A DNA stretch of 64,000 nt from Planctomycetota bacterium (lineage in GTDB: Bacteria; Planctomycetota; UBA1135; UBA2386): positions 1 through 64,000 of the forward strand of contig JANQJF010000022.1 of the NCBI GenBank assembly GCA_028281765.1, given 5' to 3'. A program made the translations under genes and the position numbers. This document shows positions 49,123-58,264 of this stretch, piece by piece. Below the pieces are notes generated by a model. It was not told where the DNA came from. It saw only the letters and a program-made list of their open reading frames with translations, and did not search any database. How positions within the stretch are numbered: the stretch's first letter is position 1; each line of letters begins with the position of its first letter.

Positions 49123-49944
49123 ATGCTGTGGACCGCGCATCTGTTGGTGAACGTGGCGATCGCGGCCGGACTCTTCCGGTCCCGGCTCCGCCGTGTGTGC
49201 GCCGTGGGGCTCCTCGCTGCCGCTCTGGGCTGCGTCGTGGGCGCCCTGATGGCCGGGGACGGCCAGCGTGAACTCGAGATCGTGTTCAATTTCTCGGCCT
49301 ACGTTGGCAACGACCTGGCGCAGAAGGACTTCCCGATCGAGACCACCCGGGCCGGCGCATCCGCCTGGTTCTGGGCGGCCGGCCTGTTCTGTGCCCTCTG
49401 GGCCGCGGCCCTTTGGGTCCTGCGCCCCCGCGCAGGCCGTGCGGCCGGGCGGACCCACCCGTTCTGGGTGCCGATGTTCGTCTGCTGGACCGGCTGTGCG
49501 TGGACCCTCTGGCTCGAGAAGCTCGCCGCGCCCGCCGACCTCGTGCGGCCGATGGGGTTCGATCGGACCCTGTTTCCGATGACGGTGACGGCGGCCCTCC
49601 TCCTTGCGGAACGGTGCCGGGCCGTCCTTCTGACCTTCAGCTGGCTCTCCCTGTTCGTGTCGATGAGCCGGATCCCGATCGCGCTGTTCGGCACGTTCGC
49701 GACCCGCGGCGAATGGGGCACGTCTCTCGACGTGCACTCCGTCGAACACTTCGCAAACCCCCTCGTCAAACGCACGGTGTCGGTCGAGCCCGGGTCGCAG
49801 GAGCAGCTGATGTGGCTGATCTGGTCCGGGCACCTGTTGATCCTGCCCGCGCTCTACATGATGAGCACGGGCGGCATCGCGCTGGCGCGGATCATCGTCG
49901 GCAAGGGCGCGGTCACGCCGGAGCGAACGAGCCCGGCTGGCTAG
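49123..49944 (+). CDS. Hypothetical multi-pass membrane protein
   Basis: 273 residues beginning MLWTAHLLVNVAIAAGLFRS. Six or seven hydrophobic segments are visible (about 3-20, 25-45, 85-102, 115-135, 150-165, 178-195 and 232-255). Trp-rich turns (WFWAAGLFCALWAAALWVL) and the WLIWSGHLLILPALYMM segment recall cytochrome c assembly (CcmC/CcsA-like) proteins, but the usual WGxxWxWD motif is absent, so I leave it unassigned. It is on the opposite strand from the ribosomal operon, a lone gene in the segment that separates rpmI-rplT-pheST from thrS-infC. Confidence 0.7.
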   Translation: MLWTAHLLVNVAIAAGLFRSRLRRVCAVGLLAAALGCVVGALMAGDGQRELEIVFNFSAYVGNDLAQKDFPIETTRAGASAWFWAAGLFCALWAAALWVLRPRAGRAAGRTHPFWVPMFVCWTGCAWTLWLEKLAAPADLVRPMGFDRTLFPMTVTAALLLAERCRAVLLTFSWLSLFVSMSRIPIALFGTFATRGEWGTSLDVHSVEHFANPLVKRTVSVEPGSQEQLMWLIWSGHLLILPALYMMSTGGIALARIIVGKGAVTPERTSPAG

Positions 49945-49990
49945 TGCCCCGCGTCCGAAGTCCGCATCATGAGTAACGGGCCATTCGACC

Positions 49991-50060
49991 CGCTCGCTGC
50001 GTTGCTGCTCCTCAACTTGTCCACTGACGAGCCGTGTCGTCGCAGCGCCTTGCGAGCGAA
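49991..50060 (+). repeat. 70-bp dispersed repeat, copy 2
   Basis: 67 of 70 positions match 21622-21691 in the same orientation. This copy starts CGCTCGC and ends with the inverse GCGAGCG (plus AA), giving perfect 7-base inverted ends. It lies between convergent membrane-protein genes within the segment that separates the two halves of the ribosomal/synthetase cluster. Confidence 0.75.
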
Positions 50061-50105
50061 TCGACTGACGCGGCTACTTTTGCTACGGACTTCAGACGAG
50101 GGACA

Positions 50106-51731
50106 CTAACGCGTCGTGTCCACTTCGTAGACGAAGGCTGTCATGTCCTTCGGCCCGGCCCATACGGGCAGTCGACGGAGCAGGCGCGAGTGCCGCCGGA
50201 GCCAGTCGGCGCACTCGCCGGACGAGTCCTTCTCGTGGAACTCGGGCTCGGTCAGGATCACGAAGAGCCGGCGCCCGGACTGGATCGCGTCGCGCTGCTC
50301 GTCGCGCATGAAGTCGGCCCCGCCGCCCTGCTCCTCGATGGTCCACCACTCGATCGAGCGCACGTCGACCGTCGCGGACTCGAGGTCGCCGCCGAAGTAG
50401 CGCTCTCGACGGAGGTAGTAGTCGAGCGAGGGGGCGTTCGTCGTGAGCACCGTCGCGGGTGCTGCGGCGTCCGTCACGACCTGCGACGCTTCGCGCCACC
50501 GCGGCCGATCGCCGTGTTGCGTCGTGAAGTAGAGGGCGTCGTAGGCCCCCATCTCGCAGACGAGTACGACCGGCAGCGCGTAGCGCAGTGCTTTGCTCTT
50601 CGCGCCGACGGCCGTCGCGCGTTGCATCCACTCGACGCACAGGAAGCCTGCCAGCAGGCAGAACGCCGGCAGGCAGTAGAACGCGTACTGCGCCGTGACC
50701 TGGAACAGTCCGAGTGACAGCACGAACAGGACGGCGAGCGGCACGAATGCCCACAGGCCCAGGTACCAGCCACCGGGACTGTGTTCACCGCGTCGCATCG
50801 CGAGGAAACCCGCGACCGCGGCCAAGGAGAGTGGCACGCGGAAGAAGTACGCCGACGTCTGGACCAGGTGAACCGTCGAGGGCGACGACTTCGCGTCCTG
50901 CACCCACAGGATGTGCTGCTGGGCGAGCGGATACAGCGCGACCGCGACGGCGCCGCAAAGCACGACCGACCAGACGATCAGGCCCGTTCGATAGATCCCC
51001 GGGCGGTGCCACAGGTTCAGGAACATCACGACGACGAATACCCCGGCGAGCAGGTATGCCGTCGGGTGCGTCATCCCGGCCGCGACGAGGAAGACCAGCG
51101 ACGCGAGGTAGAGCAACTTCGATCCGCGCTGGATGGCCGACCAGAACACCCCGACCGACACGAGCGCGAACGGCAGCATCAGCACGTAGCCGCGCACGTT
51201 CTGCGTCCAGTAGATGTGCCACGGATCGACCGCCAAGAAGAGGGCGCCCAGCATCGCCGCGCGACCACCCACGATGCCCCGCCCCACGATCGCGAGCAGC
51301 GGGACCGTCAGGATGCCCGCGAACGCGAACGGCAGGCGGAGCCAGCCCTCGCTGAGCTCCGGCAGGTGGTCCAGCGATCCTCGGAGCGTCAGGAACGCGA
51401 TCGGATAGTTGCTGACCAGGCTGTTCCAGAAGTGCTCGAGTGGCATCGTCGCGTCGCGCAACGTGTGCGCCTCGTCGACCCACAACGACCATTCGTTGAG
51501 ACGGAACAGACGCAGCGACGCGGCGAGGATCGTCAGCGCGAACAGCGCGACGAGCTCCTTGCCCGTCCAGATCTCCTCACCGTCTTCGTCGAACTCTTCG
51601 AGCGCGGGAAGATCCTCGTCGTCCTCGACGTCGGCATCCGAAGCCGCCCTGAGGCGCTCGAGGATCAGGTCGTCGTCGCGGTCGAACTCCGGATCCAGTC
51701 CCGGTGGCGGTCCGTCGGTCGTGCCGGTCAT
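50106..51731 (-). CDS. ArnT/PMT-like (GT39) integral membrane glycosyltransferase
   Basis: 541 residues. An acidic cytoplasmic N-terminus (about 1-55) precedes 11-12 hydrophobic segments. The first periplasmic loop carries RLNEWSLWVDEAHTLRDATM, with the W.DEA acidic motif characteristic of GT-C lipid-linked sugar transferases (ArnT, PMT family), followed by the NYPIAF...RLPFAFAGILTVPLLA pattern. The soluble C-terminal region (about 400-541) is periplasmic. It moves a sugar from a polyprenyl carrier to an envelope acceptor. The ATG overlaps the stop of the Kgd-type gene by four bases, so it is coupled to a metabolic enzyme with which it has no evident functional link. Confidence 0.85.
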   Translation of the reverse strand: MTGTTDGPPPGLDPEFDRDDDLILERLRAASDADVEDDEDLPALEEFDEDGEEIWTGKELVALFALTILAASLRLFRLNEWSLWVDEAHTLRDATMPLEHFWNSLVSNYPIAFLTLRGSLDHLPELSEGWLRLPFAFAGILTVPLLAIVGRGIVGGRAAMLGALFLAVDPWHIYWTQNVRGYVLMLPFALVSVGVFWSAIQRGSKLLYLASLVFLVAAGMTHPTAYLLAGVFVVVMFLNLWHRPGIYRTGLIVWSVVLCGAVAVALYPLAQQHILWVQDAKSSPSTVHLVQTSAYFFRVPLSLAAVAGFLAMRRGEHSPGGWYLGLWAFVPLAVLFVLSLGLFQVTAQYAFYCLPAFCLLAGFLCVEWMQRATAVGAKSKALRYALPVVLVCEMGAYDALYFTTQHGDRPRWREASQVVTDAAAPATVLTTNAPSLDYYLRRERYFGGDLESATVDVRSIEWWTIEEQGGGADFMRDEQRDAIQSGRRLFVILTEPEFHEKDSSGECADWLRRHSRLLRRLPVWAGPKDMTAFVYEVDTTR

Positions 51732-54700
51732 GACGTTGCGAGAGCCTGTTCGACGAGCTGCGCCTGCTGCTGTTTGTGGATCTGGCCGACGCCCGTCGCC
51801 GGGCTCGCGGCCGCCGCGCGGCCGGCGTAGCTCGCGTTCGGCAGGTAGTCCCGCGCGAACGTCCACGCGCCCATGTTCGCCGGCTCCTCTTGGCACCAGA
51901 CGAGGTCGGCGTCGGGGAAGCGCGCGAGCGCGGCGTCAACGACGCTCTTGGGCCAGGGTGCGAGCAGCTCGACGCGACCGAGGCACACGTCCTTCCGGCC
52001 GGACGTCGCGATCGCGGCCGCAAGGTCGTAGTAGACCTTGCCGCTGCAGAGAACGATGCGACGGATCGTGCTCGGGTCCTCGACGGCGTCGAACATGGCC
52101 GGCTGAAACGAGTCGTCGGACAGCGCTTCGATCGCCGAGCCGGCCGTGCGCTGGCGCAGCAGGCTCTTCGGCGTCATGACGATCAGCGGCTTCCGCACGG
52201 GATCCAGTGCCTGCGCGCGCAGCAGGTGGAAGTACTGCGCCGCGGTCGACACGTTCGCGACGCGGATGTTGTCCTCGGCGAACGACTGCAAGAATCGCTC
52301 GAGGCGGGCGGAGCTGTGCTCGGGGCCCTGGCCGTCGTAGCCGTGTGGCAAGAGCATCACGAGACCACTCGACTGCCCCCACTTTGCCTCGCCGGCGACG
52401 AGGAACTGGTCGATCTGGATCTGCGCACCGTTGCAGAAGTCGCCGAACTGCGCTTCCCAGAGAGTCAGGCACTCGGGCCGCGCGACGCTGTAGCCGTACT
52501 CGAAACCGAGCGCCGCTTCCTCGCTGAGGAAGCTGTCGACGACGACGTATCGGGCCTGGTCCTCGGAGAGGAAGTTGAGCGGGATGTGCTTCTCGGCGGT
52601 GACGCTGTCCACGAGCACCGAGTGGCGCTGCGAGAACGTGCCGCGGCCGCTGTCCTGTCCGGCGAGCCTCACGCAGCGGCCCTGCACGAGGAGGCTGCCG
52701 AACGCGAGCGACTCCGCGGTCGCGAAGTCGACCGGGTAGTCCCCCGCGACCATCTCGCGACGACGATCGAACAGTCGTTCGATCTTCGGATGAGCGGAGA
52801 AGGTGTCGGGCCAGCTCGCGAGCTTCTCGCCGATCGGCATGATCTCGTGCGCGGGGACCGCCGTCGCGGGCGGGTTCCACTCGCCGGTTTCGACGGACGC
52901 GGGGAGTTCTACGGAGTCGTCGGGTTCGGACTCGCGGACCTCCGCGAGCGACGACCGCAGCTTCTCGTCGAGCGCGGCGGTGAACGCGGCTGCATCGTCG
53001 GGCTGGAGCACGCCCGCCCGGACGAGATACTCCTGGTAGATCTCGCGCACGGACGGGTGCGCCTCGATCTTCCGGTAGAGCAACGGCTGCGTGAAGCTCG
53101 GCTCGTCACCCTCGTTGTGCCCGTGGCGGCGGTAGCACACGATGTCGAGCACGACGTCGCGCTGGAAGTGCTGCCGGAAGTCGAGCGCGACGCGGATCAT
53201 TCGCACGGCTGCGAGCGCGTCGTCACCGTTGACGTGGAAGATCGGCGTCTGGAAACCCTTCGCGACGTCGGTGCAGTGCAGAGTCGAGCGCGAGTCCTCG
53301 GGGTTCGTCGTGTAGCCGATTTGATTGTTGACGATGATGTGCACGGTTCCGCCGGTGCGGTAGCCGTGCAGCTGCGACATGTTGAGCGTCTCTTGCACGA
53401 CGCCCTGCCCGGAGAAGGCCGCGTCGCCGTGGATGAGGACGGGCAACACGTCGGTGCGTTCCTCGCCGTGCTCGAACTGCTCCTGGCGCGCGCGCGCGGT
53501 GCCTTCGACGACGGGATTGACGGCTTCGAGGTGGCTCGGGTTGCACGCCAGCTCCAGATCGATCTTCTGGCCCGTGGAGGTCTCGAACTCGCCGGTTGCG
53601 CCGAGGTGGTACTTCACGTCACCCGAGCCCTGCGTCGATTCCGGATCGATGTAGCCCTCGAACTCCGAGAAGATCTTGTTCAGGCTCTTGCGCAGCACGT
53701 GCGCGAGGACGTTCAGGCGTCCCCGGTGCGCCATGCCGAGCACGACGCGACCGATGCCGTGGTCGCCCGCGCGACCGAGCAGCGCGTCGAGCACCGGCAT
53801 CAGCGTCTCCCCGCCCTCGAGCGAGAACCGCTTGTGCCCGACGAAGCGCGTGTGCAGGAAGCGCTCGAACGCCTCCGCTTCGACGAGGCAGTCGAGCGCG
53901 CGGAGCATCGCCTCGCGCGGGAGCTGTTCCTCGTTGCGCACCGACTCCATCCGCTCGCGCAGCCAGCTGCGTTGATCCGGGTCGACGATGTGCATGAACT
54001 CGACGCCGACGCGCTGCGTGTAGGTCGTGCGGAGCGTGTCGCGGATCTCGCGGAGCGTCGCGAAGGGCTCCCGCGTGACGTCCCCGCTCGGGAACGTGCG
54101 GTCGAGGTCCCACACGGTCAGGCCGTAGTGGTCCATCTCCAGCTCGGGGAAGCTGCGCGGCTCCCAGACGAGCGGGTCGAGGTTCGCCAGTAGGTATCCG
54201 CGAACGCGATACGCGCGGATGTACTGCAGCACCTTCGCCGCGCGCTCGGCGTTGTCGCTGTCGCGCTGCGGCGTGCCGAGGGCCGCGACCGCATCCTTCT
54301 GCATCCGGATCGGCCGATACGGGATGCCGAGGTCGCGGAAGATCGCGTCGTAGAAGCCGTCTTCACCGAGCAGCAGGCGGTGCATCCGGGCGAGGTATTC
54401 GCCGGAGTCCGCACCCTGGATCACGCGGTGGTCGTACGTGCTCGTGAGCGTCATGACCTTGCTGACGCCGAGCTCCGTCAGGGTTGCCTGCCCGGTGCCT
54501 TCGTACTGTGCGGGCACACCGATGGAGCCGGTCGCGAGGATGAAGCTCTGTCCGGTCATCAGTCGCGGCAGGGAGCTGATCGTGCCGATCGTGCCGGGGT
54601 TCGTCAGCGTGCACGTCGTGTCGCGGAAGTCGTCGGGCGCGAGTTTGCCCTTGCGCGCCTTCTGGACGAGTGCGGTGTACGCGGCCATGAAGGTCGCGAA

Positions 54701-55294
54701 GTTCATCCCGCCGCAGTCCTTGATGTTCGGCACGACGAGGTTGCGCGCGCCGTTCTTCTGCTGGACGTCGACGGCGAGGCCGATGTTGATCGACTGCAGC
54801 GGCCGGCGGTGCGGCTTGCCGGCGTGCTCCTCGTAGGAGACGCCCATCGCCGGGATCTCGCGCAGCGCGCAGACCATCGCCCACGCGACGAAGTGCGTAA
54901 ACGACACCTTGCCGCGATACTCCGCGAGCAGGAACTCGTTGACGACGCGCCGATTCTCCTCGAGGACCTTGACCGAGACGTCACGGGTCGACGTCGCCGT
55001 CGGGACCGTGAGGCTCTCCGCCATGTTCTCGGCGATCTTGGCGGAGACGCCGCGCATCGGCTCGAGACCGTCGTCGTCGTCCGACGCCGTCGGTTGCGCC
55101 GTCGCCGTGGCCGTCGACGCGGATGCCGCGGATCGGGCCGGCAGTTGCTCTGGCGGGAGATGCGTCTCGAAGAAGCGACGCCACTCGTCGCTCACGGCTT
55201 CCGGTTGCGCTGCGTATTCAGCGAACACGCGCTCGACGTAACCGGCGTTGACTCCGAACAGTTCCTCGAAGTCGAGTGTGGATGGCGTGGTCAT
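51728..55294 (-). CDS. kgd: 2-oxoglutarate dehydrogenase E1 fused to E2 succinyltransferase domain (Kgd/SucA type)
   Basis: 1,188 residues, close to the 1,231 of mycobacterial Kgd. Order: E1 N-terminal helix (about 1-45: FEELFGVNAGYVERVFAEYA), flexible linker, E2 catalytic domain (about 90-330: VVPNIKDCGGMNFATFMAAY, YDHRVIQGADSGEYL with His289 in the DHR..G motif), then a full E1 dehydrogenase (about 365-1188) with HRGRLNVLAHVLRKSL, the thiamine-diphosphate site GDAAFSGQGVVQETLNMSQL and NNQIGYTTNPEDSRST, and the transketolase C-terminal domain. No lipoyl domain is present, so lipoyl groups must come from another E2. Oxidises 2-oxoglutarate to succinyl-CoA in the TCA cycle. It sits 55 bases after infC and is coupled to the GT39 gene. 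Confidence 0.93.
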   Translation of the reverse strand: MTTPSTLDFEELFGVNAGYVERVFAEYAAQPEAVSDEWRRFFETHLPPEQLPARSAASASTATATAQPTASDDDDGLEPMRGVSAKIAENMAESLTVPTATSTRDVSVKVLEENRRVVNEFLLAEYRGKVSFTHFVAWAMVCALREIPAMGVSYEEHAGKPHRRPLQSINIGLAVDVQQKNGARNLVVPNIKDCGGMNFATFMAAYTALVQKARKGKLAPDDFRDTTCTLTNPGTIGTISSLPRLMTGQSFILATGSIGVPAQYEGTGQATLTELGVSKVMTLTSTYDHRVIQGADSGEYLARMHRLLLGEDGFYDAIFRDLGIPYRPIRMQKDAVAALGTPQRDSDNAERAAKVLQYIRAYRVRGYLLANLDPLVWEPRSFPELEMDHYGLTVWDLDRTFPSGDVTREPFATLREIRDTLRTTYTQRVGVEFMHIVDPDQRSWLRERMESVRNEEQLPREAMLRALDCLVEAEAFERFLHTRFVGHKRFSLEGGETLMPVLDALLGRAGDHGIGRVVLGMAHRGRLNVLAHVLRKSLNKIFSEFEGYIDPESTQGSGDVKYHLGATGEFETSTGQKIDLELACNPSHLEAVNPVVEGTARARQEQFEHGEERTDVLPVLIHGDAAFSGQGVVQETLNMSQLHGYRTGGTVHIIVNNQIGYTTNPEDSRSTLHCTDVAKGFQTPIFHVNGDDALAAVRMIRVALDFRQHFQRDVVLDIVCYRRHGHNEGDEPSFTQPLLYRKIEAHPSVREIYQEYLVRAGVLQPDDAAAFTAALDEKLRSSLAEVRESEPDDSVELPASVETGEWNPPATAVPAHEIMPIGEKLASWPDTFSAHPKIERLFDRRREMVAGDYPVDFATAESLAFGSLLVQGRCVRLAGQDSGRGTFSQRHSVLVDSVTAEKHIPLNFLSEDQARYVVVDSFLSEEAALGFEYGYSVARPECLTLWEAQFGDFCNGAQIQIDQFLVAGEAKWGQSSGLVMLLPHGYDGQGPEHSSARLERFLQSFAEDNIRVANVSTAAQYFHLLRAQALDPVRKPLIVMTPKSLLRQRTAGSAIEALSDDSFQPAMFDAVEDPSTIRRIVLCSGKVYYDLAAAIATSGRKDVCLGRVELLAPWPKSVVDAALARFPDADLVWCQEEPANMGAWTFARDYLPNASYAGRAAAASPATGVGQIHKQQQAQLVEQALATS

Positions 55295-55349
55295 CGCTGA
55301 GCTGCGGACGGCCGGTCGAGATCCGAGCCGACCGTCCGAATTCGCAGGG

Positions 55350-55892
55350 TTACTTCTTGCTGATCAGCATCACCATACGTCGACCCTCGCGATGAGGTTC
55401 GCGTTCGACCTTGGCGATGTCCTCGAGCTGCTTGAATACGCTGCGCATCACCTCGACGCCAACGTCCTGGTGCATCATTTCGCGACCGCGGAACAGGCAG
55501 TTGATCTGCACCTTGTCGCCGGCCTCGAGGAACTTGCGCGCGCGCTTGACCTTCACCTCGATGTCGTGCGAGGCGATCTTCGGTCGGACGCGGACCTCTT
55601 TGACCTGGACTTGGTGCTGCTTCTTCTTGGAGGCCTGCTCCTTCTTCTTCATCTCGTACTTGTACTTGCCGAAGTCGAGGATTCGGCACACCGGCGGGCG
55701 TTGGTCCGCCGCCATCTCTACGAGATCCAGGCCTTTGTGCGACGCGAGTGCGAGAGCGTCTTGGGTGTCCATGACACCGAGCATCTTGCCTTCGTCGTCG
55801 ATGACCCGCACTTGACGAACGCGGATCCGGTTGTTGATGCGTGGGCCCCGGTCTGGCGGGCGAGTCGGCCTCGGTCTTCCACCTCTACGCAT
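55350..55892 (-). CDS. infC: Translation initiation factor IF-3
   Basis: 180 residues. The N-terminal domain begins after a short basic tail: RGPRINNRIRVRQVRVIDDE, GVMDTQDALALASHKGLDLV and PPVCRILDFGKYKYEMKKKE; after the linker helix the C-terminal domain has VRVRPKIASHDIEVKVKRAR, FLEAGDKVQINCLFRGREM and MLISKK. IF-3 blocks premature 50S joining and checks the start codon. The start chosen here is an ordinary ATG; in many bacteria infC uses a rare AUU or AUC start for autoregulation. It lies 87 bases after thrS. Confidence 0.97.
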   Translation of the reverse strand: MRRGGRPRPTRPPDRGPRINNRIRVRQVRVIDDEGKMLGVMDTQDALALASHKGLDLVEMAADQRPPVCRILDFGKYKYEMKKKEQASKKKQHQVQVKEVRVRPKIASHDIEVKVKRARKFLEAGDKVQINCLFRGREMMHQDVGVEVMRSVFKQLEDIAKVEREPHREGRRMVMLISKK

Positions 55893-55979
55893 CGAGTTGA
55901 TTCCTCATACCTATTCGTGATCCTCTCAGTTGGTTCTGGTCGGTTTGGAAAGCGGCGCGGCGCGCCGCGGATCTCCATA

Positions 55980-57926
55980 TCATCGTCGTTCTGACGACAT
56001 CTGGTCAAGCAGATCGCCCAATGCGGCTGCGGACATCGCGCCGAGGTCGCCGTCCTTGCGGTGCCGGACGGTCACGGTGCCGGCCTCGACCTCCTGGTCG
56101 CCGACGACCCCGACGAGCGGGACCTTCTCCTGCCAGAGATGGGTGCGGATCTTGTGCCCGATCTTCTCGGCCGAGACGTCCGACTCGACCCGGAAGCCGC
56201 GCTCTCGCAGCGACTTGGCGAGGGCTTCGACCGTCTCGGCGTGGCGCTCGCCGACCGCGAGGATCACGCCCTGGACCGGCGCGAGCCAGACCGGGAACGC
56301 TCCGCCGTAGTGCTCGACGAGGATGCCGAAGAAGCGCTCGAGCGACCCGAGCAGGGCGCGGTGGATCATGACCGGGCGCTTCCGCCCCCCATCGCTGTCG
56401 ATGTAGGTCATGTCGAAGCGCTCGGGCTGGGTGAAGTCGAGCTGCACCGTCGAGCACTGCCAGTAGCGGCCCAGGCTGTCCTTGATCTTCACGTCGATCT
56501 TGGGGCCGTAGAACGCACCGCCGCCTTCGTCGACGCTGTAGTCGAGTTCGAGCTTCTGCAGCGAGGCCTCGAGCGTCGCTTCCGCCTTGTCCCACTGCGC
56601 CGGGTCCCCGACGAACTTGTCGGGGCGCGTCGACAGCATGACCTCGAACTCGTGGAAGTCGAACGAGCGCAGGATGTGCAGCACGAAGCCGACGCAGCGC
56701 TCGATCTCCTCCGCCATCTGGTCTTCGCGGATGAACAGGTGCGCGTCGTCCTGGGTGAAGCCGCGCACGCGCATCAGGCCGTGCAGCGTGCCCGCGCTCT
56801 CGTAGCGGTACACCGTCCCGAGCTCGGCCCAGCGGAACGGCAGCTCTCGATAGCTGCGCCGCTTGGTCTTGTACATCAGGATGTGGAACGGGCAGTTCAT
56901 CGGCTTGAGCAGGTACTCGTCGCCGTCGACGTCGAGGCCGGTGAACATCCCTTCCTTGTAGAAGTCGAGGTGCCCACTCGTCTGCCACAGCTCGCTGCGC
57001 GCGATGTGCGGCGAGTAGACGATGTCGTATCCGCCCTCGAGGTGCTCGTTGCGCCAGAACTCTTCCATCTTGTGGCGCACGAAGCCGCCCTTCGGGTGCC
57101 ACATGACGAGGCCGGCACCGAGGTCCCCCATCGTCGTGAACAGATCGAGGTCCTTGCCGACGCGACGGTGATCGCGCTTCGCCGCTTCCTCGAGGTTCTT
57201 GCGGTGCGCGGCCATCGCCTTCTTGTCCGCGAACGCGTGGCCGTAGATGCGGGTCAGCATCTTCTGGCTCGCGTCCCCTTCGAAGTAGCTGCCGGCGATG
57301 CTCAACACCGCGTAGCCGTTGCCGATCTTGCCAGTGCTCGGCACGTGCGGTCCCTTGCAAAGGTCGACGAAGTCGCCGCTCTTGTAGAAGGTGATCGGAT
57401 CGCCTTCGGGGATCTTGTCGATCGTCGCGAGCTTGTAGTCCTCGCCGTGATTCTCCATGAGCTGCTTCGCGTCGCCGCGGGGCAGCTCTTCGAGGACGAA
57501 CGGGTGGTCCTCGTCGATGATCGTGCCCATGAGCTTCTCCAGCTCGGGCAGGTCGTCGTTCGTGATCGGCTCGTCGCCGAGGTCGATGTCGTAGTAGAAG
57601 CCGAACCGCGGGTCGTCGATCGGCGGGCCCTTCCACAGCTTTGCGCCGGGACGAATCCGCTTGACGGCGTCCGCGAGCACGTGCGCTGCGGAGTGGCGCA
57701 ACACCTCGAGACCGGCGGGCGTGTCCCGCGTGATGATCTCGATCGCAGCCGACGTGTCGATCGGCAGTTGCAGACTCTGCGGTTCGTCGGCCCCGTCGAG
57801 ACGGATCGCGACGGCGGCCTTCGCGAGGCCCTTGCCGATCGAAGCGGCGACGTCGAGACCGGTCGTGCCGGTCGCGTATTCACGCACGTCGCCGTTGGGA
57901 AGGGTCAGCTGGATCGTGTCGGTCAT
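55980..57926 (-). CDS. thrS: Threonine--tRNA ligase
   Basis: 648 residues. Domains: TGS (about 1-65: IQLTLPNGDVREYATGTTGL), editing/SAD domain (about 70-230, with HSAAHVLADAV and a later HxxxC-type site), class II catalytic core (about 270-540: MNCPFHILMYKTKRRSYREL with the zinc-binding Cys; RVRGFTQDDAHLFIREDQM; HRALLGSLERFFGILVEHYG motif 3) and C-terminal anticodon-binding domain (VILAVGERHAETVEALAKSL). Charges tRNA-Thr and edits Ser. It is transcribed towards infC, the usual order. Upstream is a 338-base non-coding region that should hold its promoter. Confidence 0.97.
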   Translation of the reverse strand: MTDTIQLTLPNGDVREYATGTTGLDVAASIGKGLAKAAVAIRLDGADEPQSLQLPIDTSAAIEIITRDTPAGLEVLRHSAAHVLADAVKRIRPGAKLWKGPPIDDPRFGFYYDIDLGDEPITNDDLPELEKLMGTIIDEDHPFVLEELPRGDAKQLMENHGEDYKLATIDKIPEGDPITFYKSGDFVDLCKGPHVPSTGKIGNGYAVLSIAGSYFEGDASQKMLTRIYGHAFADKKAMAAHRKNLEEAAKRDHRRVGKDLDLFTTMGDLGAGLVMWHPKGGFVRHKMEEFWRNEHLEGGYDIVYSPHIARSELWQTSGHLDFYKEGMFTGLDVDGDEYLLKPMNCPFHILMYKTKRRSYRELPFRWAELGTVYRYESAGTLHGLMRVRGFTQDDAHLFIREDQMAEEIERCVGFVLHILRSFDFHEFEVMLSTRPDKFVGDPAQWDKAEATLEASLQKLELDYSVDEGGGAFYGPKIDVKIKDSLGRYWQCSTVQLDFTQPERFDMTYIDSDGGRKRPVMIHRALLGSLERFFGILVEHYGGAFPVWLAPVQGVILAVGERHAETVEALAKSLRERGFRVESDVSAEKIGHKIRTHLWQEKVPLVGVVGDQEVEAGTVTVRHRKDGDLGAMSAAALGDLLDQMSSERR

Positions 57927-58264
57927 GGTTTCGGGCGCGGATTAGACCGGCGCGATCCGACACCCGCAATGGAATGATCCGGCAACGACGTGACGCGACC
58001 CGGGTGACCCTCCCGGGCAGCACTCCCCGACTTGAAACGTAGGGTACACTCGAACGATGACAACGTCCGTCGAGCGAACGGAAACCCCGCCGTTCGTACG
58101 GATTACCGCAACGCTCCCTGGCCCGACTGGACTAACACCTCTCCCCTGATTTCGCTACACTTCCGGGCAGATTCGACGGGGGCCTCGCCTTCATCCGTCG
58201 CGTCGACTATTCGAGCGCGCAGACGACGCGCGCCCCTCTTTCCCACAAGTTCCACAACAAGCTC
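57927..58264. other. Divergent intergenic region between thrS and the secreted-protein gene
   Basis: No gene seen. On the minus strand TTGTCA and TACGTT are 16 bases apart near 58040-58065, a possible thrS promoter. On the plus strand a TACACT at 58045-58050 lacks a proper -35. The roughly 200 bases before 58265 would form a long 5' leader for the secreted protein if transcription starts there. Confidence 0.35.
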
